From Entonaema liquescens (Eukaryota; Ascomycota; Sordariomycetes; Xylariales; Xylariaceae), in the NCBI GenBank assembly GCA_902805475.1, contig CADCSX010000026.1, forward strand, positions 93,608 to 157,607: a DNA stretch of 64,000 bases, read 5' to 3'. Numbering within the stretch: position 1 is the first letter of the stretch; each line of letters begins with the position of its first letter. Shown in pieces: positions 47,545 through 60,776 of the stretch. The notes below the pieces were generated by a model. It did not search any database and was not told where the DNA came from. It saw nothing but the letters and a program-made list of their open reading frames with translations. The translations under genes were made by a program, and so were the position numbers.

Positions 47545-48516
47545 ATCTCGATGTTATAGTGTCGTCTCCTGGCTAGATGATCGTGGCACGAGTAGCAGAG
47601 GTTTCTTCTGCATAATGGCATAATCCTGTCGGATATACGATGTCCTGCTCTATGTATAGATGCAGGGGATACGGCCGTTCATTGGCTTGGATGGCTTATA
47701 CATATGGTGCTCATATAGAGATCATAAGTAGCAAGACCGCGCAAAGCGTGCAATACTTACGTCATTATGTAAGATAATGCGGAAGAAAGGAATGTGTGGA
47801 CGGATGCTTTTATTTGCAGGTTGGTTTCTAGGAGGCGATAAAACAGGTCTGAACTCTCAAGAAGTGAATAATACCCATTGCACTGGCTTTTTCTGTCAAC
47901 GACACACAGAATCTCTTCTCAACTGTTTTAGCAACGACGTGCATTATGTGGACAAGTGTAATAACGATAGAACAAATAATTTTACCGACTCAGAAACCTG
48001 GATTGGCTCGTATACTCGAATTCCGGGGAGAGGCTTGTATAATGCGAATTAACAGGTTGTAATCGTGAGTTGAAAGATGCCAAGCACACATGATAATAAC
48101 CACTTATATAAACCACGTACTAAGATGAAGCAAGGGCATCTTGAGCGCAGTTGGAAATTGAGAGGACATTTACGACACAGATGAAATACCAATGACCCCG
48201 AACAAAATTAAAATTGAACCCCTTGGCAGCTCAAGAGAGCCACGGCTATCTTATCTCGATTCATGTCAACGCATTGAACAAGTCAGTACTTTCCTTCCCT
48301 TCTTACTATGTGTGGACCGAATTGATTCAGTAACTATTCTCTTTCGAAACATTAAGACATATAATGATCATCCGATAACCTAGCCTCTGGGCCGAATTAT
48401 CCATAGAAATTACCAGCTCTAATCCCACATCCCATTATTTACTAAAACAAGACTTATACAAAGATTTATAGGTATACATGCATTTCCAACGTCTCTATCA
48501 CTCGCTATTGTCAACT
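47545..48516. other. Convergent 3' region, no firm gene
   Basis: Between the convergent F-box and GPI14 genes. A 91-residue ATG frame at 47777-48052 has five cysteines but no recognised family and no good signal peptide; it is not called. Confidence 0.4.
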
Positions 48517-49971
48517 TCAACTGCTCTTGTCATGTTCCGGGCTGTGATCCAAATCGCCAATGATGATCCCCAGAACCCAGCAATTCACTAAGAAAAAAGC
48601 TAGAGATGACGTCCAAAGGCCAGGAATAAATGTGCTCAAGCCGAGAAACTCAAGTTTGTAGGCTTGCTGCAGCCATAGACCCTGAGTCGCAACCCAGAGA
48701 CTAAGAGCCAGCAGGCCAAGACGTGGGTTGCGGAAGAAGGATGAGTTGGGTAGGTATAAAGGTAAGAAAACCATATACCAGAGGAAATACTGTTTAGGTA
48801 CCGAGTATTAGCTATGAAAATAGTACAATAGGGGTATCTACAACGATATGATTGCAAGGGTTATGGACAATATCTATAATAAGAAGCGGGGACTAGGCGT
48901 AAGGCGATGGAAAAGTGAGGAGACAAATCGTACCTGGCTTGTGCAGACCTTGTTGAACGTAACAAAAGCGAAAGTCTGCGCCAACATAGTAGTCGGTAGG
49001 TCCCTCTTTGCCCCAACAATAGGAATAAGGATTGTCGACAAGATCAGCTGTGGTAAGAAGGCCACCGACTCGGCTTTGATTAGGGTAGAGCTTGGGTGTG
49101 CCGAAGTAAGGTAGAGTAGGATGTTGTATGGACTAAAGTTATGACGGTGATCTATGCGGGTAACGTGATGAAGAAACGTATGTGTGAGAAATGGCGTCCC
49201 ATAAAGGGCGTACATGACGAGATTCAGGCCCAAAAACGTAGCCAGGCTAACGACCGTAAGTAAGACGCGTTCTGGCGTGACGAATGCTATGGCCTTGTTT
49301 AAAAAAGTTATCGGTTGCGCCGAGCTCTGGTTAGATTTCTCCGTCTGCGTCTGGGAGTCCGTTTTCCCACCCATCTGCTGCGCATCCATCCACCATACGA
49401 TGGCCGGCGCATAAATAAAGGGATAGATCTTGAAGTGGACACCAAGCCCCAACAGCACACCTGCAAGTCCAATCTTGCTCTCAAGCACAGCCCATAATAG
49501 AGCCGTAACTAGCACTCCTAGCAGGCCCTCGGAACTACCCCTTGTGCTGATAGTGGCCACCATAGGATTTAGTAGCCAGATGCTCGCATATCTGCACGCA
49601 CGGTCTTTAGACATGCGCACAGCGGGCCCCTGCAGTACACGGATGATCAAATAACCGGCTAGTAGATCGGAGGCTGCGAACAACACCTTTCCGAATGAAA
49701 ACCAGAAGGTACCAGGCCACGTGGTTGGGTACAAAAGCCAGGCTAATAAGGGCGTGTAACGGTAGGTCTCGCGAGTATAGGGTGACGCGGACGCAGACGC
49801 GAAGGTGAGGCGTGCAGCATCCGTGAATACCAGGTAGTCGATATCGGTATACTTAAGTGGTGAGTTGGCATCTTGCCACAGGCCGTATACTAGCATGGTA
49901 GCGCGGAGTATAGTCGCCGCTGCGAAGAGAGGGAGCGGCCGCGAGATGAGAGCCCCAACCTGCGACGCCAT
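48517..49971 (-). CDS. GPI14: GPI mannosyltransferase I (PIG-M)
   Basis: ER-membrane glycosyltransferase of family GT50 that adds the first mannose to the GPI anchor precursor, using dolichol-phosphate-mannose. Exons 49971-48934 and 48789-48517 (minus) encode 436 residues with a 144-base intron. The catalytic acidic motif is KYTDIDY near residue 43 (DxD in the first lumenal loop). Many hydrophobic helices follow. Conserved segments include YRYTPLLAWLL, FGKVLFAASDLLAGYLI, WLLNPMVATISTRGSSEGLLG, LGLGVHFKIYPFIYAPAIVWW and HNFSPYNILLYL. The second exon continues YFLWYMVFLPLYLP, which completes the family's FNKVCTSQYFLWY signature across the splice site. Secure. Confidence 0.94.
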
Positions 49972-50614
49972 CTTCTTGAGTAGGGAACTTAGAGATGGTC
50001 TTGATTTAATAATTATGCTGCCTCCTAGTATGCAAGTTTACCCGAAGGTATAATAGGCAATTCGGAAATTTATGTAAGTGACCAGCACTTGTGAGAGCGA
50101 ACAAGTTGTTCAACACTCTATCGGTGATTGTTTCCCAACACAAAGCACTGACGGGTTATCACACTTAAACATGACCTATGCGAGAATTAGAAGAAATATA
50201 CTCAATAATACATCCATATAGTGAAAGGTATGTGAAATTTATACGTTGTCTGCCATAAAATATAAAATATAAAATATAAAGAAAGTTGTTCGAGTTCAAG
50301 GTTGAAAGGGGGATACCTAATGACTTGATATGAGAATAGGTATGAGAACCGGTATATCTTCGGTGAAACATTAAGGCACGAGATATGGTCGGCTGCCTAC
50401 ACAAGTCCAATGTACCTTAGTATAGCGCTAAAGCACATGATGTACCTACACGTACGTACATAAATGTAGGTTAGTCACGTCGCGATAACCAAAGATAATT
50501 AACATCACCTGACATACAATTGAAACATAAACATATTGGAAATTATGCAACACAATGGCAAGGGAACATTATCGCAACTACTAAAGTAGAATTGGAATTG
50601 GTATCACAGAAGGC
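49972..50614. promoter_or_regulatory. Divergent promoter region GPI14 / TRAX
   Basis: 643 bases shared by the divergent GPI14 and TRAX starts. It includes an AAAATATA direct repeat near 50257-50280. No gene seen. Confidence 0.4.
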
Positions 50615-51622
50615 ATGTCTGAAGTAATCGTCCCTCAAAATCAGACTCGAGCCATGGGTGGAGGCGTTAAGAGAGACCACCAAGGAAAGGAAAAGGTGAT
50701 GGACAACAGGGCTACTAAGGATATGCCTCATATGCCTCGCAACCAGTACACTTCTATGTTCGAATCCTTTCGCGACGAATTGGATGAGCATCATGATCGT
50801 CGTATGAGGATTGGAAAGGTATCCCGAGATGTCACTGCCCTTAGCAAGAAAATGTGAGTTGAGTTGGCGAATATTTGAAATATTCCCTCGCCCCTCGCCC
50901 CTCGCCCCTCGCCCCTGATTGCTAATACCATCACAGAATCTTTTCACTGCAACGGTAAATTCTTGTTTATCTCCAGCGCTCGACTCGTTCCCCCCCTCTA
51001 ACAGATATCTCCCAGTGTACGCAAGCTTAACCAGCCATTGCCTCCTCGCATCCAAGCAGATGTCGATGAGCGTCTGAAGGAGATAGCAGGGCATCTAGCC
51101 ACCATTGAGTCGGACGTAACAGGGATGAATCGCTATCGGTACCCGTTAATCTGTCTAGAGGAATTTGTCGAAGCTGTTTCCTTCTCTCACTACCTCCAAC
51201 ACCAGAAGCTCCTCACGCCATCGCAGGCCCAAGAGACCCTCCCAGCTAATATAACACTAACTGCCCCTGACTACCTATTCGGCATATTCGACCTGACTGG
51301 TGAGATGATGCGCTTCGCCACCGCCGTCACTGCCCTGAGCGGAAGCATGCCAGGCTCAAGCACCAAAGGCTCTGACGATAACCATACTATCTTGAGTGAC
51401 CTGCAGGATGTAAGTTCCATGCTTCAGATCTGTCCACCTGCTGGTGGAAAGCCGAGCATCTACGCAAAGAAGTTAGACATCATGATCGAGCAAGTTCATA
51501 AGGTAGAGAGAGTTGGGTACGGCATTACAGTTCGGGGTAACGAGCGGCCGAAGGGCTGGATGCCGGATATGAACGAGTCTGGTGGGTTTGAGCGGGAACA
51601 AGAGGATGTATCTATGGGTTGA
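50615..51622 (+). CDS. Translin-associated factor X (TRAX)
   Basis: Translin-family protein; TRAX with translin forms the C3PO nuclease, which degrades small RNA fragments. Exons 50615-50853, a micro-exon 50937-50954 of 18 bases, and 51016-51622 encode 287 residues. The first exon ends in the family core YTSMFESFRDELDEHHDRRMRIGKVSRDVTALSKK; the micro-exon supplies IIFSLQ; the last exon opens VRKLNQPLPPRIQ. Together these match the TRAX pattern closely. Later the RYRYPLICLEEFVEAVSF and APDYLFGIFDLTGEMMRFA segments are typical. The acidic residues of the nuclease centre (Glu in LEEF and in GEMMR) appear to be kept. Intron 1 contains a CCCCTCG repeat. A translin partner gene is not in this window. 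Confidence 0.92.
50885..50916. repeat. 7-base CCCCTCG repeat inside an intron
   Basis: About four and a half copies of CCCCTCG within the first intron of the TRAX gene, just before its branch region and acceptor. It forms the pyrimidine-rich part of the intron. Confidence 0.8.
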
Positions 51623-54600
51623 TGCCGGCTGGACAAGTGCTCTTCGACTACCATTCGTAGGACTACTGCTGCGTAACGGCCTTCCTCTAGACCTAGTGTG
51701 TATAGTCGACTACATTCCCAGCTGTGTGCTGTCGTCATGTCGTTGATAGGCAGGGAACTGTTACTATATCCGCTTCTCGTCGATGGTACTATACCACAGA
51801 ATAAAGAAGAATACATGTAACCTCTGTTATTCCGGAGGAAAATCCGAACCTGACCATAACAGCTTGCTGTAGGCGTCTCATCTTGAATCCTGACAGACTG
51901 TGCGAAGTAAGCGAAGTATGTCGAATATTGAAACTACCACCAATGGTAGTGCTATCTCCGTTTGCCCGGCGTAGACCCATGCAATATGTGGTTCCTAATG
52001 CTATTCATCAACGCATATCGAACGGGGAGATCAGGGGGAGCTCCACATCCTACGGACCTCATTTTCCAAGCCTGTGATAACTATAATACCGATGCAATGA
52101 AAAGGGATAAAATAAAGAAGAAGGGATGTCTACCTAGGTATCTAGGACACAGCGATGCTCTGTATGGATCGCTTTTAGTGGTTATCCATCTCCCTACAGG
52201 ACTAACAAAGCGCTAATATACGCTAATCAAGACCACGATCAACGGCCCTGGCTAGAGATGATCAAGCGATAGACTTTGGGACTTAAGTCTATCATTCATT
52301 TCTGTAGCCAACGATGGAACCATGTGATGTAGAAGTGTTGATGGCATACATACATTTACGATAGAGATAGTGAGTACAGCTTCTATTCAAGCTGCGAGCA
52401 TTTTCTTGATCTTCTTAATACTGTGAACTCGCCTGGTTTTGCAACATCCAGGCTTCCTATAGGCGTGTGTAAATGTCATCGTAGACACATGGATGAAAGC
52501 TGATGGTACGTCAGATTACTACTATCTGCTCAATTTTACAATTCCATGTAACTAACTCTCTATACCTTAGAAAGGTATTTGACTAAATAGGGGTTATTAT
52601 TTGATTTCCAGTAACGCAGTGTTCTCTTGGGTAGACTTTTGAGCGACAAGTTCATCGTGGATACCAAGTTTAGCATACGGCATGGCCGGATAATGCCACG
52701 CAGCTGACTTTTTAGGTCATTATAAGCTATGCTACCCCTTTCCCTTTTCATAATGCATTATCGGCCGAATCGTATCCCAGCAGACTCACCGCAAGTTTAG
52801 ATAAGCCTCTTGTCAAACCGCCTAGCCTTCTTAGTTGGTAGTGTGCCCTGACGTTTGTTGTTACAGGCCGCATGTGTTATTCCGTATTGACGCCGAGATG
52901 AGGCTTAAACCCACGTGGATGGTGCCAGGAGACATCACATTGTGGACGCTATGCAGAGGAACATGTTACAGGTAGATCAATATAAGACATGTGAGAATTT
53001 GTCTTCAAATAAAACAACGAGCGAGCATACCGTCAGCCATCGGAAGTTGCTTCAGTTGACCTGCTGGTGTCAGCGCGGCGATACGTGTGTGGTATTGTTA
53101 TTGACGTCTTAGTTAATCGAGCTTGGCAAGTAATCATCCTTTTTCGATTCGACGACCAACTGAGCAGAGACTACAGGGATGCAAATTTTGACATCCTGAG
53201 GATGCTACGCTGTAATGCCCCGATATTGCATTGAACCGGGATCTGCGGATGGGTTCTCCGGCTAGTTAAAATTTCCAACTTGTCATTTTCCCTTTACTTG
53301 TAGCTATGTCTTTATTCCGGAACGTGTTGGAACCCAAAAGCTTCACCACAAAAAAAAAAAAAAAACCAACCCGAGCAACCAACCATTGTTCCGGCACGTC
53401 GGTAACGTGTAAACCAATACACAAATGACGTCTTGTCTTCAGCTTCCTCAGCTCCGTGGATTTGCGGGGTACAATCCGGGGTAAGGCAAGCTACGAGAGG
53501 CCAAGCAATGGTCGTATCGCGTGGCGTGTAGATTGCTGCATCCAGAAGATCTTGGGTTCCCTTTAGAGCCTGTGCGATGCCAGTCGCACCAAAGGAATAT
53601 CCCTATTAAGTCAAGTGGCTGTATGGCGCAGTTTCCCAGTTGCCAATGATCCAATGACATAGTACGCCGGGGCGGTGAGAGTTCACTATTGAGGACAATG
53701 AGAGTCTTGGACGGGTCTTGGAGGAGATCACGATGGTGGAGGATGAGGGGAAATGTTGGCGTCCCCCGCTCCTGTGGGGGATTAAATCCCTTTTTGCGAT
53801 TTGTGAGCCGATGCTCTTACGTTCTTGGTACAGTTACTAGGTTAGATACTTTGCTTTTCTTTTTGTTCAATTAAGTGTCCCATGACAACCATAGCTTATG
53901 GGCTAAGATCTGAGTATCTAGAGCCTCGGGTCGACAACCACTAGGAGATCCATTGTTATCGTGCGGATGCGGACAGACTACGTGTAAAAGAGGAGAATAC
54001 AAGTCATGAACCCGACGCGGCGTGATACTTGGTCGTTTTACCACGTACAACGTAGTGACGAATCTTGCGTCAGCAAAGGGCTGAACTAATTTGAAATCAC
54101 TTGTGATTACGTCGGACGTATGAACCAGGAAAGGGATATTCGGACGATAGCGCTGACAGAGGAATTAAAAGTAGCAAATTGTAACCAATCGTAAGCTATA
54201 CTGAGTAGTTCTGTACTGCACAAGTATTGTACTCCTGTACGAGTAGTAACAGAGTAATAAAAAAAATAATACCAGTACTACATTACGTGTAAGCATACTT
54301 CCGGAATCTGTCGAAGAGGGGGGAGGAAACATACTAAGGTAGATTAGCCAATTTTACTATCACGAATTGTAGTCAGGTATAACTTGACGGCAACAGAGGT
54401 TTGTTTGCTCTAGTTAATTTAATTTCTCACCGAAACTGTTTTATTTTCTTTTGCAAACTGCATATATGCAGTAGCTAATTTCAACCACGAGGCAATTTTT
54501 AAGGAGAAACGTGCGGCTCCTCTCAGTGACCCGTGGTGTATCCATACCAACTTTACTGTTACCTCCCTTGACATGCTTGGCCGCATAGCGTTGTACTATC

Positions 54601-55985
54601 CCTCCCTTTCATCATCTTCCTAGCTAGACGTTAGATATCACATCTGGTTATGGGGGGTTTTATTTTTTATTTCTTTAATTTTTTTTTATACATATATGTA
54701 ATTATGAGAAGTGTATATATGTTCTTATTAAGATAGCCTAGCTTCTGTCGATGACTAGCACGAAGTGATATTGTGGATAACCTCGCGATAGATATAAACT
54801 CCGTAACCCGGGACCGCTTCTGAATTATTCAGCCAAGCGGCTCTTCTCAACAGATTACCTCACAGAAATAAAAAATTGGAAGGATGGCTGTGGAGCGATT
54901 GGAAACTCGTCCCTTTTCTCCGGCGCGGCAGGGAGAACGCACTACAAACAGTAGTTGAAGACTAACAGGGGGGCTCTGACCCTCTCCAGACCCTCTCCAG
55001 GGCCTCGAGATGGCCAAGCATTCGTCCGGATCTATCGAGCAAGTTGTGGACTCGCCAAGCTAAGCTTTAACCCCAGTTTCAAGCGCCCAGCTATATCCGC
55101 CTGTTTAATCTGTTTAATCTATATAGGTAATTAGCGTCCGGACCTAAACGATCACTACTTTTTCCAGAAGCTCGAGTCCTCCTCTCTTAGCGCCAAGCCA
55201 CTCGATTCAAACAGTTCTGCGTGACCTTGCGAAAAAAGCGAAAAGCAAAAAGGGGAATCCAAGTTCCGCTGGGGCGGGAACAAATACAAACCAATATAGG
55301 CTTGCTTATGCACAATTTATGTATGTGGATTCCCTTTTCATCCAACAATGTTGCAACTTAAGACGCTGTCTTAATGCAACCCAGCCTGTTGGTAGCTAGT
55401 AACTATTATTACTATTAGTGATGCCATATTCTAGGCATGTCTGGGCAAACTGGGGTAGCTTACCCCGAATGTGAAGAGCCAAAGCCAAGCTGTGCCCCTT
55501 GTATACATAATAAATACATACGCTAGATGTAAGACACGATTTGCGAGAAAAGCTGATGAGGAGGCGGAGAGGGGGGAAGAAAGGTGTGGAGAGAAAATAC
55601 GTAAAAAAAGATATACCCTGGTCTTATTTCCCCACTGCTCTGGATGTCTGGATGACTGGATGGCTGGATGTCGTCTCTCTTCTTTCTACCTAAACCATGT
55701 GTACATCTCCATGAGGACTAGATTTACAAAGACCCTAGAGCTATTCGAGTTACTCGAGCTAACTCCTTTATTATCATTTTCTCCGTGCCCCCATCACCCC
55801 CAGACCCATTCCCCACTGCTTAGGACCTTTCCATACTCTTTATTTAAACCCATTGATATTCTCCCCGTTCCCCAGCCGGTCTGAAAAGACCCTTTTGCTT
55901 TTTCCTTTCCTCTCTAGTCGCGGATAGTGAATCTGGAATCTATTACGTAGACTCCACCATCCACCGTCTACCAGTTCCCATCACC
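51623..55985. other. Gene-poor stretch, 4.4 kb
   Basis: No credible gene between TRAX and the acetate transporter. It contains one exact TACCTAGGTA palindrome (52131-52140), a 16-base A run (53350-53365), a CAGACCCTCTCCAG/CCCTCTCC repeat near 54976-55000 and a pyrimidine-rich promoter segment at 55870-55920. Small frames (for example 53448-53660 minus) have no family resemblance. An old, decayed transposon is possible but not seen directly. Confidence 0.5.
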
Positions 55986-56981
55986 ATGGCATCCACCGAA
56001 CTGCACCCGGTACCTACTATCGAGAAGGAGGCTGGTGGCGGCGCTGCCACTACAGGCGCGAACCTCAATGGCGCATCTGCTACCCAGCGTTACGACTACG
56101 GTGGTAACCCGCTATACCACGCCCATTCCGGCCCCGACGCCAGACTCCCTGCCTTCGGGGGTGAGTTTCAACCCGGTCTATACAAGCCTATCGAGCACCG
56201 CAAGTTCGCCAACCCTGCGCCTCTCGGGCTCTCCGCTTTCGCCTTAACGACATTCGTCCTATCTCTCGTTAACGTCAATGCGCGTGGCGTCGCTGTCCCG
56301 AACATCGCCTTGACGCTTGCATATGGATATGGTGGTCTGGTACAGTTGCTGGCTGGCATGTGGTAAGTAATAGCAATGCGACGGCATTGGATACGTCACA
56401 TCTCGTTATTCCATATCGTGACTCGCTAACTGGTTATAAAGGGAGATGGCCATAGGCAACACTTTCGGTGCCACTGCCCTATCGTCATACGGTGGTTTCT
56501 GGATTTCATATGCTATCGCCCTTACCCCGGGCTTCCAGGCCTTAACCAAATACGATGCCGCCGATGAAGCATCCGTGCTTGGTTTCTTCTTGACGGGCTG
56601 GTTTATCTTCACCTTCATCCTGCTCTTGTGCACCTTGCGATCTACTGTTATGTTCTTCCTCCTATTCTTTACGCTCGACCTCGCCTTCCTCATGTTAGCC
56701 TGCGGCGAATTCGCAAAGTCCAATGGCGCGACCAACGCAGCTACGAGGCTAGCGCAAGCGGGTGGTGGGTTCGGTCTGGTGGCCGCATTCCTCGCCTGGT
56801 ACAACGCGTTCGCCGGTATTGCCGACTCGAGGTATGTATCCAATCGCAGCTGTTTGTTGTATAGAACTATAGCTAACCTTGTCTCAGCAACTCCTTCTTT
56901 ATCATCCCCGTCTTCCACTTCCCCTGGTCTGAGAAGGGACGCCAAGTCCGTGCCGAAAAGACCGAACGTGAGACGGCGTAA
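55986..56981 (+). CDS. Acetate transporter, Gpr1/Fun34/YaaH family
   Basis: Plasma-membrane acetate/succinate channel like yeast Ady2/Ato1 and Aspergillus AcpA, involved in acetate uptake and ammonium release. Exons 55986-56362, 56442-56831 and 56888-56981 encode 286 residues. The family signature NPAPLGL is at residues 76-82 at the start of the first helix. Six membrane helices follow: SAFALTTFVLSLVNV, ALTLAYGYGGLVQLLAGMW, TFGATALSSYGGFWISYA, VLGFFLTGWFIFTFILLL, MFFLLFFTLDLAFLML and FGLVAAFLAWYNAFAGI. The last exon gives SNSFFIIPVFHFPWSEKGRQ, the usual end. The start has a strong context (CACCATGG). It is the last gene before the AT block, about 750 bases away. Confidence 0.95.
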
Positions 56982-57734
56982 GCCCGCGAGGAAAGGTTGA
57001 AGAGCTGTTTTGGATGATAATATTTCATTGGTCTGCGTCAAACGGGTTATTCTCTTGGTGTTGATAAATAAGTTTTAAGAGGGTTTGCAATATCACCACA
57101 GGATTAGTGGTATAAAATGCAATGGTCGGGGTAATATCTTAAGTTACAATACATGTTGTTATACAGAGTATAGCATTGTATACATTTAATTGATACGTAT
57201 AAATGTTGAGGAAAAGAAGTATATGCAGGCTAGAAGTAGGGCCTTATGAGTGAGATATGTATGAAAGCAAGCTAAGAAGATAAAAATACCATTCAGGTTC
57301 ACCATTGCGTCAGAAGGTATGCTTAACAGTAGATGATGATGTAGTGAGGTAAGTAACGAAACCTTATAAATCGACCCTGTCGACTTTGGGCATTAGAGAG
57401 GCGTCCCAAGGATGGTTCACACCGGAAAAGTAGGTCTTGATGCCAGGATAAACCCACATCAGCAGTGAGAATGTATCAACACTTACAAACCCGCTTGTCA
57501 ACCTAACCCGACCTAGTTACAACTTGATTTTCCGAGGGTTGAAAGTACTTGCATTACTACGAAACACAATCTTGACTGTTGTGAAGGACTAACCAAGTCT
57601 CCGGTCAGCTTGACATATAACTATGCTTTACAGGTTTTATGCCGGGCTTTAGGGGTAAGATAGCAAGGAGAAAAAAAGGTCCTTAATGCACGAAGGAGTT
57701 AACAGTTATTGTCACATGTTTTCACGTAAGTTAA
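56982..57734. other. Gene flank before the AT block, no gene
   Basis: Normal-composition DNA between the acetate transporter stop and the AT-rich block. No reading frame of note on either strand. Confidence 0.45.
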
Positions 57735-60660
57735 TATAATAGCTGTTTAAAAAAAAGGTATTTTATATTAAATATAAAGTAAAAAAAAGTATAAATATAA
57801 AAGAAAAAAGTTTTTATTAAAAAATAATTTTTTTTAAATTTAATATATTAATAAAATTTTTAATTTTAATTAATAATTATATATTAATTTTTATATTAAT
57901 TTTAATTAATAATTATATATTAATTTTATATTAAATTTCATTTTTATAAATTAAATAATAATTTTATAAAATAAAATAAAAATAAAAATTTTTAAAAAAT
58001 TATAATATTATTAAAAAAAAATTTTAAATTTTTAATTTTTTATAATATAATATTATAAGAAATTAATAATAATTTATAAAAAAAAAATTATAATATTTAA
58101 AAAATTGTAATAATTTTATATTATAATTATAATAACGGTGTTATTTAAAAATGTTAATATTAATATTAAATTATATTTAACATATATTTATAAAATTAAA
58201 GTTTAATATAAAAGTTTAATATATAATTATTAATTAAAATTTAATAGATTTTTAATTTATTAAATTTTAAAAAAATTAATTTTAATTTTATTTTATAAAA
58301 TTATTTTATATTTAATAATTTTATTTCCTTTCTTTTTTATTAATAATTTAATAATATAAAAATAATTAACTTTAAAATAAATTTATTTTATAAATAATTA
58401 ATTTTTTAATAAATTATTTATTTTTTAAATATTTATTTATTTAAATTTTGGAAAAAGTAAAATTTACTTTATTTAAAAATATATTTTAAATATATTATTT
58501 TAATAATTTTTATTTTTAAAATCCTTAAGATATATATTTTTTTTATATAAGTAAAATGGTTTAATAAATATTTTTAGAATTTTAATTTATAATCATTTAT
58601 TTTTATTTACGAAATTTTATAATTTTATTAATAATTTATAATCCGAAAATTTTTTAATTTTTTTAATTAAATTTTTATTTATTTTTTCTTTAATTATATT
58701 TTTTAATTATTTTTTTTAAAAATGAGATTATATTTTTTTTTACTAAAGATCCATTTTTTTTTTAATATATTATTTTTTTTAAAAACAAAATTATATTTTC
58801 TTTTATTAAAAACTTATTTTTTTCTTCAATATATTTTTATTATATTTATAAATTTTTTAATTTATAATTTATATTATTTTATTTAAAATTATAAATTATT
58901 AAATTATTTTTTTATTTTTTTAAATATTTAATAATTTTTAATATATTATTAATTATTATTATATAATAACATTTTTATATAAAAATCTTATATTAATGTA
59001 AATTTATAAAATTTTTAATAAATAAATTTATATTATAATGTTTATAATATTATTTTTTTAAAATTTTAAAAAATAATATTAAATTTTTTTATTTTTTATT
59101 TAATAAATAGTTTATATTTAAAGTGTTAAACTTAAACCTTATTTATTAAAGTAATTTATTAATTTATTTTAAGTTAAATGATAAGTTTTAATAATTAATT
59201 TTTATATTTTAATTATATAAAAAATAAATTGAAAATAAAAATTAAAAAAGAATTTTTATATTTTATAAAAATAAAAAATTATTTTTAATTTTGAAATTTT
59301 TAAATTAAATAAAATTATTTAAAATGTTAAATTATTTTTTATAAAAATAAAAAAGTAATTATTTTTAAATTAAATTAAAACTTTTATTTATTTAATAAAA
59401 AAATATTTATTATTATATTTTTTTTAATTTTAAATAACGGAAATATTTTAATAAATATATTAAATTTAAATTAAAATAAAATAAACTTTATAATTTATTT
59501 ATTTTAAATGTTTTTTTTAATGGATTTAATTGTAATTAATATTTTATATTAAAATCTTTAATTAAATTTTTTAAAATATTTTAAAATATTTTTTTTTTAA
59601 TAAATTATTTTTTATTTTTTTTATTTATTTTTATAGATTTTCTTTAAATTAATTTGATAAATATAGATTTAAATTTATTTCATTAAGTAAATAATATTAT
59701 TATTATAATCCGAGTTATATTATAAAATAAAGATATTTATAATTTTATATAAAATATTAATAATGTAATGGGAAAATTTTTTTAAAATAATAATAATATA
59801 TTTAATTTAAATAGTTAAAAATTTTATTACGTTAGTTATTTTTATTTAAATGTTATTAAATGTTACAAATCTAAAAATTATATAATTATCTTTAGTAATA
59901 TATATTAATAAAATATATATTTATTTGTTGATTTTTATTATATAATAGTAATTAATTTAATTAAGTGAGTTATTTTTTAAAATAATTTTCTATAGCTTTT
60001 ATAAGATAATATTTAAATATAATAAATTATTTATTTAACAAAAAAATAAAAAGTTATTATAATAACTAATTTGGAATATATATTAATTTTTATTATTGAT
60101 AAATTTAAAATTAATTTGATAAATATATAAATAGTTATGTAAATTATGATTTATAATTATGTTTATTTAATGGAAAATATATTTATTATTTAATAAATAA
60201 TATAATTTTTTTATAATGTAAAAGTTTATAATTTTATAATATTATAATAGTAAATAAATTAATTTTATAATTTTATTTATTTAAGTTTACAAATTTTTAT
60301 TAATAAATTATAAAATGAAATATTTTTAAATAAATATTTTAATTATATTAAAAAGAAATAAAAAGTTTATAAAAATAATATTATAATAAAAAACTTATAT
60401 ATTTAATTTATTTTACTTAATATTTTTATTTTATTAATTATTTTAATTATATTAATTATTTTTATATTAAGTTTTTTTATCATTTTTAAATTATTTAAAA
60501 TTATTATTAATGTAACTTATATGAAAAAATAAAAAAATATTAATTAAAATTAAAAATTATAATAATTAAAACGAAAAAAATATAATGGATAAAAACGAAA
60601 TAATTATGGAAATTAATAATAATTTTTTTATTAATTAAAAAACAGATAAAATTATTTAAA

Positions 60661-60776
60661 TTATTATAAAAATTATTACAAAAATTATTATAAAAATTAT
60701 TATAAAAATTATTATAAAAATTATTATAAAAATTATTATAAAAATTATTATAAAAATTATTATAAAAATTATTATA
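60661..60776. repeat. 12-base AT tandem repeat, about 9.5 copies
   Basis: TTATTATAAAAA repeated head to tail with almost no change; the second copy has C instead of T (TTACAAAAA). The homogeneity contrasts with the surrounding irregular AT sequence, so it arose or was homogenised after the decay. Confidence 0.9.

Noticed and set aside
47777..48052. Plus-strand ATG frame of 91 residues with five cysteines.
   Set aside because: No convincing signal peptide or family, and it lies in the convergent 3' region; probably chance.
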